Assembly (NCBI RefSeq): GCF_024584705.1
Contig: NZ_CP097384.1
Coordinates: 248,001-312,000 of the forward strand
Direction of reading: 5' to 3'
Source: Blastopirellula sp. J2-11
GTDB lineage: Bacteria; Planctomycetota; Planctomycetia; Pirellulales; Pirellulaceae
DNA length: 64,000 nt
This document shows, piece by piece, positions 25,744 through 32,135 of this stretch. Every line of letters starts with the position of its first letter. The stretch's first letter is position 1. The notes beneath the pieces were generated by a model, which was not told the origin of the DNA, did not search any database, and worked only from the letters and a program-made list of their open reading frames with translations. Position numbers and translations under genes: made by a program.

Positions 25744-27714
25744 ATGCCCAAGAGCTTCCTGCAAAACATATTCGGCCATCGCAGAGCCGAGCGAGCCTTT
25801 CCCGATTCGCTAGAACTATCCGCGACTCTCGACATTACCTCCGCCTCGGCTGGAGCCGGTTCAAGTCCGGCGAAATTCTCGATGGTCGCGAATACCGGTA
25901 AGCCGATGGTTGTCGGCGACTTCGACGACCCGGTCCTAATCGTTCTCTCTGGGGCTCGCTTCGAGAAGTCGACGACTCCGGTAATCATGGACCACGATAC
26001 CTCGCTCCGTCTCGGGCATACCACGAAGCAGACCATCGACGAAAGCGGCATCAAAGCCGAAGGAGTTGTTTCTTCAACGACCGAAGTTGCGGAAGGGTTT
26101 GCCAAGGATGCGAAAGCGGGCTTTCCCTTTCAAGTCTCGATCGGCTCGAAGATCGAGAAAGCCGTCTACATCCCCGAAGGCGAACGAGTCCAAGCTAACG
26201 GGCAAGAGTGGGAAGGACCGCTCCTTCTCGTCCAGGAAACGACCATCAAGGAGCTATCGGTAACCGTCCTCGGAGCCGATAGCGAAACCTCAATCCAAAT
26301 TGCCGCTTCACGAAAAGGAAAAGATACCATGCCGCAATCAGAACAAGAGCTTCAAGCGAACCGACGCTTGCAGGCAACGGAAGAGCTTCGCGTCGACCGC
26401 ATTCGTGCGGCGGCTCAACAGTACCAGCACGACGAATTCTCCGGCGATATCTTCAAGGGGATTCGCAGCGTTGCCGAAGCCAAGGCTCACGCTATCGAAA
26501 CGGGCATGGCGCCTGCCGAGCTAGAGCTTGCTCTTGTCCGAGCGGCTCGCCCCGGTCCCGTCCTCGCCGGTGTATCTGACCGAGCCGGACGAGGCGGGGT
26601 CGGGAGTGCGGCGGCGGGGAAGACGATCGAAGCGGCGTTGCTTCTCAAAGCTGGCTACCAGACGATTGCGGAGAAGGCGTACGGCTCTCAAATCTGCGAG
26701 GCCGCTCATCCGCTCCGCTCGGCTTCCTTCATGGACCTTTGCCGCTACTCGCTGACCTCGTCCGGTCGAGAAGCTCCGACCAATCGGCACGACCTCATTC
26801 AAGCCGCTTTTAGTACGGTCGCGATGCCGAACGCCTTGGGCGGCTCGATGGACAAGCTTGCGGGCGTCTTGTTCCTGGAGGCTCCGTCTCCTTGGAGAGC
26901 CTTCGCGACCGTCCGCGACCTTGGTAACTTCCGGACGCATACGGTAATCAATCCGCAGCATTCCGGGAGCCTCGAAAAGACGGGAGAGACTGGCGAAGTG
27001 AAGCACGGCTATCTCGGAGAGTCGACCTCGAATATCAAGCTGGATACCTACGCCAAGACGATCTCTTTTAGCCGCCAAGCTGCCTACGCCGACGACTTGA
27101 CGCTCCTGGACGATATCCCGCAAGTCTTCGTCTCGCAGGCTAACAAGCGGCTTAACGATCTCGTCGCCTCGGTCCTCCTCGGCGGTATCGGTTCTCACTG
27201 GACGACGCCTCGCGGCAACCTCATCTCGGACGCTCTAGGCGTCGATGGTCTCTCGGCGGCGATTGCGGCCATGAAGCGGCAGGTTGATAGCGAGGGTAAC
27301 AACGAGGACATTATCCCGAGTTGCTTGCTCACTACTGCTACGGATGAGGCGACCGGCTTGCAAGTCCTCCGCTCGGTCGAAGTCGCACGCGATACCACCG
27401 ACCGCGACAACCAACCTACGGGTAACCCGTTGTTCTCACGGCTCCAGCTTGCTTCCGAAGCTCGTCTTGAAAACTCGGCGAAGTTTGGCGAAGCGGCGAC
27501 CTCGGAACATTGGTGGTTATTCGGTAGCCAGCAATCGAACGCCGTCTTCGTCGGTTTCCTCGATGGCAACCAAGCTCCGAGAATCGACTTCTTCGGAATC
27601 GATAAAAACGCCAATACCCTCAACCTGCAATGGCGAGTCTTCATCGACTTCGGTGCGGCTCTCGGTTATCCGGGAAGCTCGGTCTACAGCATCGGAGACG
27701 ACTCGTCTCTCTAA
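25744..27714 (+). CDS. Prohead protease / major capsid protein fusion
   Basis: The ATG at 25744 follows AAAAGGAGATACC and gives 656 residues. Residues ~1-190 form a prohead-protease-like domain with His84 in VIMDHDTSLRLGH and Ser132 in FPFQVSIGS, the expected catalytic positions, followed by TTIKELSVTVLGAD. Residues ~196-285 are a helical, scaffold-like segment (QSEQELQANRRLQATEELRV). The rest is a major capsid domain (FYI-like strands around AFATVRDLGNFRTHTVINPQ, FSRQAAYADDLTLLDDIPQ, VLLGGIGSHWTTPRG) resembling gpT/HK97-type heads. Family knowledge: such fusions process themselves during head assembly. No portal, terminase or tail gene is in the island. It has its own promoter, an internal start and a terminator. 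Confidence 0.88.
   Translation: MPKSFLQNIFGHRRAERAFPDSLELSATLDITSASAGAGSSPAKFSMVANTGKPMVVGDFDDPVLIVLSGARFEKSTTPVIMDHDTSLRLGHTTKQTIDESGIKAEGVVSSTTEVAEGFAKDAKAGFPFQVSIGSKIEKAVYIPEGERVQANGQEWEGPLLLVQETTIKELSVTVLGADSETSIQIAASRKGKDTMPQSEQELQANRRLQATEELRVDRIRAAAQQYQHDEFSGDIFKGIRSVAEAKAHAIETGMAPAELELALVRAARPGPVLAGVSDRAGRGGVGSAAAGKTIEAALLLKAGYQTIAEKAYGSQICEAAHPLRSASFMDLCRYSLTSSGREAPTNRHDLIQAAFSTVAMPNALGGSMDKLAGVLFLEAPSPWRAFATVRDLGNFRTHTVINPQHSGSLEKTGETGEVKHGYLGESTSNIKLDTYAKTISFSRQAAYADDLTLLDDIPQVFVSQANKRLNDLVASVLLGGIGSHWTTPRGNLISDALGVDGLSAAIAAMKRQVDSEGNNEDIIPSCLLTTATDEATGLQVLRSVEVARDTTDRDNQPTGNPLFSRLQLASEARLENSAKFGEAATSEHWWLFGSQQSNAVFVGFLDGNQAPRIDFFGIDKNANTLNLQWRVFIDFGAALGYPGSSVYSIGDDSSL
26313..26331 (+). 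promoter_or_regulatory. Probable internal translation start for capsid-only product
   Basis: AAAAGGAAAAGATACC precedes an in-frame ATG (26329, residue 196), closely copying the gene's own start context (AAAAGGAGATACC-ATG). It would yield a ~461-residue scaffold-plus-capsid protein lacking the protease domain. Confidence 0.65.
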
Positions 27715-27766
27715 GCTCCACTCCCTCTCTGTTTTCCCCGCGAAGGTTTCCAGGGAGGCGGGTTCT

Positions 27767-27807
27767 GGCGTAGCCGTTGGGCAGGCGGCTACGCCTTCTT
27801 TCGTTTT
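27767..27807 (+). terminator. Hairpin with T-rich tract after the capsid gene
   Basis: GGCGTAGCCG (27767-27776) pairs perfectly with CGGCTACGCC (27786-27795) over a 9-nt loop, followed by TTCTTTCGTTTT. The next gene starts only 14 nt beyond, the same arrangement as at the integrase gene. Confidence 0.82.
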
Positions 27808-27821
27808 GGAAGGAGTCTCCG

Positions 27822-28064
27822 ATGGAATGCCGAAAATGCGGATGCCGAGGCGGTCAAACGCTCGACGCTCGTTACGCAACCTTCCGAGGCGTAAGAATCG
27901 TTATCCGAAAGATTGCTTGCCGAGCCTGCGGAGCGGTCTACTCCCTCCAGAAGAAGACGAAGCCGGGAGAAGACCGCGACGAGTACGCCCCCGCTCCCGA
28001 TCACGAAAACGACCGCCGCGAAGCCGACGAAGACGAGAGCGACCGATTCAATCCGTTTCTGTAG
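27822..28064 (+). CDS. Small zinc-ribbon protein with acidic tail
   Basis: The ATG at 27822 has a GGAAGGAG ribosome site. The 80-residue product begins MECRKCGCRGG and has a second CxxC pair (KIACRACGAVYSLQ), together forming a zinc ribbon like that of the gene before the capsid. A charged, probably disordered tail follows (DHENDRREADEDESDRF). It sits alone between the capsid terminator and the toxin-antitoxin promoter. A regulatory role is likely from the fold; nothing more can be said. Confidence 0.72.
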   Translation: MECRKCGCRGGQTLDARYATFRGVRIVIRKIACRACGAVYSLQKKTKPGEDRDEYAPAPDHENDRREADEDESDRFNPFL

Positions 28065-28168
28065 TCCGCTCGTCCCCTCTCTGTCAATAAATTCCGCTCT
28101 AGGCAGATTTTAGGAGGAGGCAATCCCGGCTACTTGGGGGGGGGGCGTCTTTGACAGCAGGGGTGTGC

Positions 28169-28197
28169 TTGACTTTTGTACGGTCAGACCGTATAGT
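28169..28197 (+). promoter_or_regulatory. Toxin-antitoxin promoter with operator palindrome 1
   Basis: TTGACT (28169-28174) and TATAGT (28192-28197) are exactly 17 bp apart. The spacer contains the palindrome TACGGT-CAG-ACCGTA (28179-28193). This is the expected design for autoregulation by the antitoxin. Confidence 0.8.
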
Positions 28198-28254
28198 TCT
28201 GTTGTGGGGCCGGAATGCATTGTTTTGGAACTGCGTCGGTTGATTGTTGTTTTG

Positions 28255-28269
28255 TACGGTTGAACCGTA
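28255..28269 (+). promoter_or_regulatory. Operator palindrome 2
   Basis: TACGGT-TGA-ACCGTA repeats the first operator with a different 3-nt centre, 76 bp downstream, and overlaps a possible TATAAG -10 element. Two identical half-site pairs suggest cooperative binding by an antitoxin or toxin-antitoxin complex. The rest of the 258-bp region upstream of the toxin gene holds a run of ten G at 28136-28145. Confidence 0.78.
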
Positions 28270-28322
28270 TAAGTTTTTAGTTCGTGGACTTTCTTTGACG
28301 ATCAGGGAGGCAGAGAAGAGCA

Positions 28323-28766
28323 ATGCCAAATTCAGACAAACTTGGTAAAGGAAACCAAGTTGCTGAAGCAGTGGTTCACTATCCGGTGCACTGCTTTAAT
28401 CCCGAAGACTTGCTTCATTTCGTAGAATTAGACGAGTTCGAGCAGGAATGGAAGGAGTTAGGGTTAGACGTGGAAAGCGATTTATTTGCTGTCCAAATGG
28501 TCATTATGAGCGACCCCAAAAAGGCACCGGTTGTTCCCGGAACGGGAGGGCTCCGCAAGTTTCGCTTTGCCCCTGAACGCTGGAACACTGGCAAAAGGGG
28601 GGCTGCCCGCGTTTGTTACGTCTACTTTGAGGAGCATTGGACTGTCCTGCTTGTGACAGTCTACGGTAAAAATGAAAAAGACAACCTCACGGACGAAGAG
28701 AAGAAAGGAATTCAGATGTATATAAAGAAGATTGGGAAAATACTCTCGGAAAGGTCGTTCAAATAG
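28323..28766 (+). CDS. RelE/HigB-type toxin
   Basis: The 147-residue product has the C-terminal RelE/HigB core: APVVPGTGGLRKFRFAPERW, NTGKRGAARVCYVYFEEHW, TVLLVTVYGKNEKDNLTDEE. Family members cleave mRNA on the ribosome. The N-terminal ~50 residues (PEDLLHFVELDEFEQEWKEL) are longer than in minimal RelE proteins. It lies first in the operon, before the XRE-type antitoxin, the order typical of HigBA, and downstream of two operator palindromes. It may stabilise the island (addiction) or act as defence. Confidence 0.85.
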   Translation: MPNSDKLGKGNQVAEAVVHYPVHCFNPEDLLHFVELDEFEQEWKELGLDVESDLFAVQMVIMSDPKKAPVVPGTGGLRKFRFAPERWNTGKRGAARVCYVYFEEHWTVLLVTVYGKNEKDNLTDEEKKGIQMYIKKIGKILSERSFK

Positions 28767-28817
28767 GAGTTGCATGCGAACGACTTTATTTGGTTTATTA
28801 TTTTAGGTTGGTTTTTT

Positions 28818-29207
28818 ATGGAAGTTGCAGCGATGGAAAGGAAAGTGAGCCGCGGAGCGAAAATCGTTGACCGGCTCAAGAATTTTGCCGAGGCACTCGA
28901 AAGCAACGAGACGATCTCGGATAAATTCACGTGCCGCACGATCAAAGCTGACTTGCAACCGCAGGCATATAGCCCAGAGTTGGTCAAGGAAACACGCAAT
29001 TTGCTTCGTGCAAGTCAGGCAATTTTCGCAAACTTCTTTGGTGTCTCGGTCAAGACGATCCATGATTGGGAGCAAGGGCGTAACGTACCGCAAGGTGCTG
29101 CTTGCCGTCTTATGGATGAGATCAGGAGAAACCCTGAGTACTGGTTGAAGCGACTGATAGAACTTTCGGTTGTCTCTGATAATTGCGACGAGGCAATTGC
29201 AAAATAG
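28818..29207 (+). CDS. HigA-like XRE-family antitoxin
   Basis: I use the ATG at 28818; another at 28833 is also plausible. The protein carries a Cro/CI-type helix-turn-helix: LVKETRNLLRASQAIFANFF, GVSVKTIHDWEQGRNVPQGA. The N-terminal part (KIVDRLKNFAEALESNETIS) would bind the toxin. Such antitoxins neutralise HigB and repress their own promoter, here probably through the TACGGT/ACCGTA palindromes. The gap after the toxin gene holds a tiny in-frame-stop ATG reading at 28774-28806, which could help translational re-initiation. Confidence 0.82.
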   Translation: MEVAAMERKVSRGAKIVDRLKNFAEALESNETISDKFTCRTIKADLQPQAYSPELVKETRNLLRASQAIFANFFGVSVKTIHDWEQGRNVPQGAACRLMDEIRRNPEYWLKRLIELSVVSDNCDEAIAK

Positions 29208-29326
29208 GATTTATGAGCCACCAATACTAGAACTAGTGGGTGGATGTGCCATTTGTATTGCAACGGACGGGCAGATCCAGGAAGAGCGGTGAGGGCCTGG
29301 TAACTCGGGCTCTCTCTTTTTTGCCG

Positions 29327-29821
29327 CTATTGGCTGGTAATAATCGTCCTCCATGTCTCGGCGTCAGCGTAATACATCGTTGCAACCGCTCCCGCGACGT
29401 TACCACAAGCTTCAAACAGATGCCGCGTAGACTCATCTCGGATGATCGGATCGCGGCGAAGCCTCTCTAGCGTGTTTCGGCTTGCCGTGAAATGCAGCCA
29501 CGCTACCCGCTGTCCGTCTTCTTCGTCAAACGCGATCCTCTCGATTGCCCCGATAAGCGAGATTCGGGGCTTTCGCTTGAAGTGGTCTCCCTTGGGGAAT
29601 CCCGCTCGTTGGCTATGGTAGAAAGCGATTCCGTCTCCGGGGCTTGGTCGTATTCCCTTGCGATGGATTTTTCCCCAAACGTCGCTTTTGATATCGAGCG
29701 TCTCCCCATCATCGGTCAATCCTTCGATCATGCTGGCATAGAATGAGTCGATATCGCCCCAATTCGTTTCGCCTTGATTTGCGAGCGAATACAACCAGCC
29801 TACTCCGGTCGTTCCAAGCAT
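29327..29821 (-). CDS. EVE/PUA-like domain protein
   Basis: The only large minus-strand gene in the island, with an AGGAG site before the ATG at 29821. The 164 residues contain SPGDGIAFYHSQRAGFP and PRISLIGAIERIAFD, which match the EVE/PUA-like pattern (GDxxLFYHS... then a strand of the hydrophobic pocket). EVE and related domains bind modified bases and occur in restriction and defence genes. The gene is divergent from the Abi-alpha gene with a 150-bp shared upstream region. The assignment is pattern based and moderate. Confidence 0.6.
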   Translation of the reverse strand: MLGTTGVGWLYSLANQGETNWGDIDSFYASMIEGLTDDGETLDIKSDVWGKIHRKGIRPSPGDGIAFYHSQRAGFPKGDHFKRKPRISLIGAIERIAFDEEDGQRVAWLHFTASRNTLERLRRDPIIRDESTRHLFEACGNVAGAVATMYYADAETWRTIITSQ

Positions 29822-29971
29822 GATCGAGTCTCCTGTAGATGGACGGGGAGAGATGCCTGCCGAAATCTTTCCGCTATATTAGCGACTGCGTTAGAAATAT
29901 TGGCAACAAGCCCGCGAATATTTCAGAGCGGCGTCATTCTACGCTTGGTACGCAAATCGATTGGAGCAGAA

Positions 29972-30793
29972 ATGAGTGGAATTGAGGCGATTAGCGGAGT
30001 ACTAAGACCTGTTTCGGAAGCCGCAGCGAGCCTTCTCGAAAAGCTGCTAGGAGAGCCTTGTCAACTAGCGGGTGGAATCTTGGCCGATCAGATTTACGTT
30101 TGGCAATGGAGGAATCGAATTTCGATTCTTCACAAGGCCCAAGCGATCGTAGAGAAGGACCAAATCGCGGCAAAGGTACTGCCGCCAGGGTTCCTATTGC
30201 CGCTAATAGATGCCGCGGGGAATGTTGACGAAGACGAACTGCAATCGTTGTGGGCGGGATTACTAGCTTCCGCAATCGAGGACAGTTCGTCATGCAATAA
30301 AGCTTTTGTAGAAACGCTGCGAGTCTTAGGTCCGAGCGACGTAAAGATTCTGCGTCGGCTAAGTGTGTCGCCGATTGTCCAGGCGAGCTTTGATAAAGTC
30401 AAAGAGGGAGTGTCTCTTTCCGATCCGTCATTGGGGGAGTTACTTGAAGAAATCGGGTTGATGAGTTCCGAGGATTTCTGGGAATCGGTTTCTCGGCTCC
30501 AGGGAATCGGGCTAGTTAACCTGACCCCAAATGCCGGAAAGCCAGTATATGGTGAGTTCCCAGACCCGCTTTTCGACTCCGTAACGCGTATGAAAGTCGC
30601 TCGTCGCATAAGGATTCGAGTAACTCTCGCTAGATATGGGGCACGTCTTATCCAGAAGTCCACCCGACAAGATGTCTCTCCCGTCTCGGTAACAGATTCC
30701 TGGACGCACCAAAGTGAGCTAACGGAAATGGCGGTGGATGCAAATGTAGCTGCGATGGAAGCAATGCGATACGAAGAAACGGATATTGAATAA
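29972..30793 (+). CDS. Abi-alpha (DUF4393) family protein
   Basis: The ATG at 29972 follows TTGGAGCAG. The 273-residue product has the DUF4393 layout: LLEKLLGEPCQLAGGILADQ, IYVWQWRNRISILHKAQAIV, VLPPGFLLPLIDAAGNVDED and ELQSLWAGLLASAIED, then a variable C-terminal half ending before a helical tail. DUF4393/Abi-alpha proteins are linked to abortive infection against phage. With the EVE-like neighbour and the toxin-antitoxin pair it makes a defence cluster at the right end of the island. A 43-bp repeat lies 54 bp after its stop. Confidence 0.78.
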   Translation: MSGIEAISGVLRPVSEAAASLLEKLLGEPCQLAGGILADQIYVWQWRNRISILHKAQAIVEKDQIAAKVLPPGFLLPLIDAAGNVDEDELQSLWAGLLASAIEDSSSCNKAFVETLRVLGPSDVKILRRLSVSPIVQASFDKVKEGVSLSDPSLGELLEEIGLMSSEDFWESVSRLQGIGLVNLTPNAGKPVYGEFPDPLFDSVTRMKVARRIRIRVTLARYGARLIQKSTRQDVSPVSVTDSWTHQSELTEMAVDANVAAMEAMRYEETDIE

Positions 30794-30847
30794 TCCAAAG
30801 CGGCGGAAGAAGGGCTTCCAGATTCGAGGTAGCTTGGGGCCGAGACC

Positions 30848-30890
30848 TGCGGCGGGTAATAAACGCCACTCTAAACAGGAGAGATATACC
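30848..30890 (+). repeat. 43-bp repeat, copy B, containing AAACGCCAC
   Basis: It matches 24617-24659 at 40 of 43 positions, including CGGCGGGTAATAAACGCCAC. It follows no intact gene of the same kind; the preceding codons in the equivalent frame end ...ETCGG-stop, compare EECGG-stop at copy A. It may mark the remains of a related gene end. Confidence 0.85.
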
Positions 30891-30895
30891 TGCAT

Positions 30896-30922
30896 TTGGT
30901 ACTGCGGTTGGTACTTGGTACT
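30896..30922 (+). promoter_or_regulatory. Cluster of TTGGTACT motifs, candidate integrase arm or excision sites
   Basis: TTGGTACT occurs at 30896-30903, 30908-30915 and 30915-30922, about 100 bp inside attR. TTGGTACC and AGTACCAA occur in the hairpin near attL (21201-21223), and TGGTACC abuts attR at 31018-31024. The placement near both ends suggests protein-binding arms. Confidence 0.5.
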
Positions 30923-31024
30923 AATCATGCCGACTAGATAGTATCAGTGCGTATAATTCACAAGTCGTTTTAAAGTAATGGGTTAAGCGTGTTGACGCCT
31001 GGGTTTGTCCGCTAGTCTGGTACC

Positions 31025-31070
31025 TTGACATCGTAGAGGTCACAGGTTCGAGCCCTGTACCGCCCACTCC
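31025..31070 (+). repeat. attR, right 46-bp direct repeat
   Basis: Identical to 21066-21111: the 3' part of tRNA-Val from its anticodon loop to CTCC. It is not a second tRNA gene because the 5' half is missing. It marks the displaced original 3' end of the tRNA. Confidence 0.95.
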
Positions 31071-31072
31071 AT

Positions 31073-31116
31073 AAAAAGCTTTGCGTTGCAATTATTGGCG
31101 ACGCAAAGCTTTTTTC
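31073..31116 (+). terminator. Probable original tRNA-Val terminator
   Basis: AAAGCTTTGCGT (31075-31086) pairs perfectly with ACGCAAAGCTTT (31101-31112) over a 14-nt loop, followed by T residues. It lies right after the tRNA 3' fragment at attR, where the tRNA transcript would have ended before integration. Confidence 0.88.
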
Positions 31117-31747
31117 GTTTCTTGCCGGCATCCACCAGACCGCTTGGCTTCTGTCCGCTAGGTTGGACCGGACCGGACCGCTTCTTTTTTTGTTCCAGGT
31201 TGGACCGGACCGCTGAAATTCTTTGTTTCAAATTGCCTAGACCCCCTGGTGGTTAATTTGGGAGGTTTGGCGATGTGGCAGGCACGGCCTGGCCTACGGT
31301 TTTTCTAGTTGGACAGGACCGCTGTCCGTTTTGTTGGGGGAAGTTACTCATTCTGCCGTAGTGGGCATTTGGGGTGTTTGGGGAGGATGCGTCTGGGAGC
31401 ACCAAAGCCTGCCGATAACCTCGGGACTCCTCTCGCGTGGAAACGTCATGGCACATCGAGACGCGCCCTTTGCCAGACTCTTTCACCTCGTCTCAAGCCG
31501 AGGGCGTCAGAAAACGAATGTCCTGGGCGATCGATCAGACGCCCGCATTAGGAGGAGCATTATCACGGAAAATCGAGCGAGTGAGCAAGCGACAATCTAT
31601 TGCCCGGTCAGGGGCGTGGCGGGAAGCAAACAACGCGATCGAGAGGGGGAAGGCCAAGCCTCAAAAATGGGACGCGATCGCATGGCAACCCAACCAGTTC
31701 GTTCCGAACTGGTTGGGCCATCCTTCCGTCCAGCGGTTTTGTGGGCG
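31117..31747. repeat. Repeat-rich non-coding strip outside attR
   Basis: Degenerate repeats of the type TTGGACCGGACCG occur near 31162, 31200 and 31308. A GGCAGGCACGGCCTGGCC segment at 31279-31296, read on the minus strand, belongs to a sequence that I recall recurring between genes in planctomycete genomes. Open frames in this strip do not look like proteins. A perfect 13-bp hairpin (31689-31717; CCCAACCAGTTCG arm) lies after the end of the next minus-strand gene. Confidence 0.5.
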
Positions 31748-31936
31748 CTACTTGCTCAGCTTCTTTTTCGCTTGAGCGACCCCTTTGCTCACCGTGTCGG
31801 CGAATTCGGCGGCATCCATTTTCGCCAGCATCAGAAAGGCTTCGGAGAGCACGCGTTTGGTTTCGGCGACGGTGATCGCCGTTTTGTCGGTATCGACGCG
31901 GCGTGCGATCTCGTTGTAGAAGTCGTTCAGTTTCAT
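31748..31936 (-). CDS. Small helical protein, unknown function
   Basis: AAGGAAGCGAAA precedes the ATG. The 62-residue product (starting MKLNDFYNEIARRVDTDKTA) is fully helical in appearance, with a central ETKRVLSEAFLMLAKMDAAE and a Lys-rich end. The start signal and sensible composition support a real gene. I recognise no family. A strong hairpin 31-59 bp downstream may terminate it. Confidence 0.68.
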   Translation of the reverse strand: MKLNDFYNEIARRVDTDKTAITVAETKRVLSEAFLMLAKMDAAEFADTVSKGVAQAKKKLSK

Positions 31937-32073
31937 TTTCGCTTCCTTTTCAAACCGGTTGAGGGGATGGGCAACCGTTTAAGGATAAACGACTGACGAC
32001 GATGCCGACATCCTGGAACAAAAAAGGCGGGCGCTTGTTCCAACCGCAGCGCTCGGCGTCCTTCCAAAATATA

Positions 32074-32105
32074 GAAAACCTTGCGCCGCAATTTGCGACG
32101 CAAGG
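32074..32105 (-). terminator. Terminator of the large exported DJ-1 protein gene
   Basis: On the minus strand CCTTGCG and CGCAAGG form the stem base with further pairing inside, followed by TTTTCTATATTTT. Confidence 0.75.
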
Positions 32106-32135
32106 CTGTTGCCGTTCCTGGATTCATGCAGCTCG

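Larger units (their letters stand above)
21066..31070. mobile_element. 10-kb integrative element in tRNA-Val(GAC), capsid-encoding satellite-like island
   Basis: Bounded by a perfect 46-bp direct repeat, the element carries an integrase at the tRNA end, small regulators, a prohead protease/capsid fusion, a HigBA-like pair, an EVE-like protein and an Abi-alpha protein. No replication, portal, terminase, tail or lysis gene is recognised. Most cargo lies on one strand, reading away from the tRNA. The layout resembles phage-inducible chromosomal islands and capsid-forming satellites more than a full prophage. A decayed prophage remains possible, but the short intergenic spaces and intact frames argue against advanced decay. 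Confidence 0.88.

Noticed and set aside
28774-28806. Ten-codon leader peptide before the antitoxin
   Set aside because: It has a nearby TAGGAG, but a reading this short is easily due to chance; noted only as a possible re-initiation aid.
31025-31070. Second tRNA-Val gene
   Set aside because: Only the 3' part from the anticodon loop is present. The sequence before it does not form a D-arm or acceptor stem, so it is an attachment-site copy.
31331-31996. 221-codon plus-strand open frame beyond attR
   Set aside because: It begins in repeats and runs over the small minus-strand gene, which has a good ribosome site. Its composition is not protein-like.
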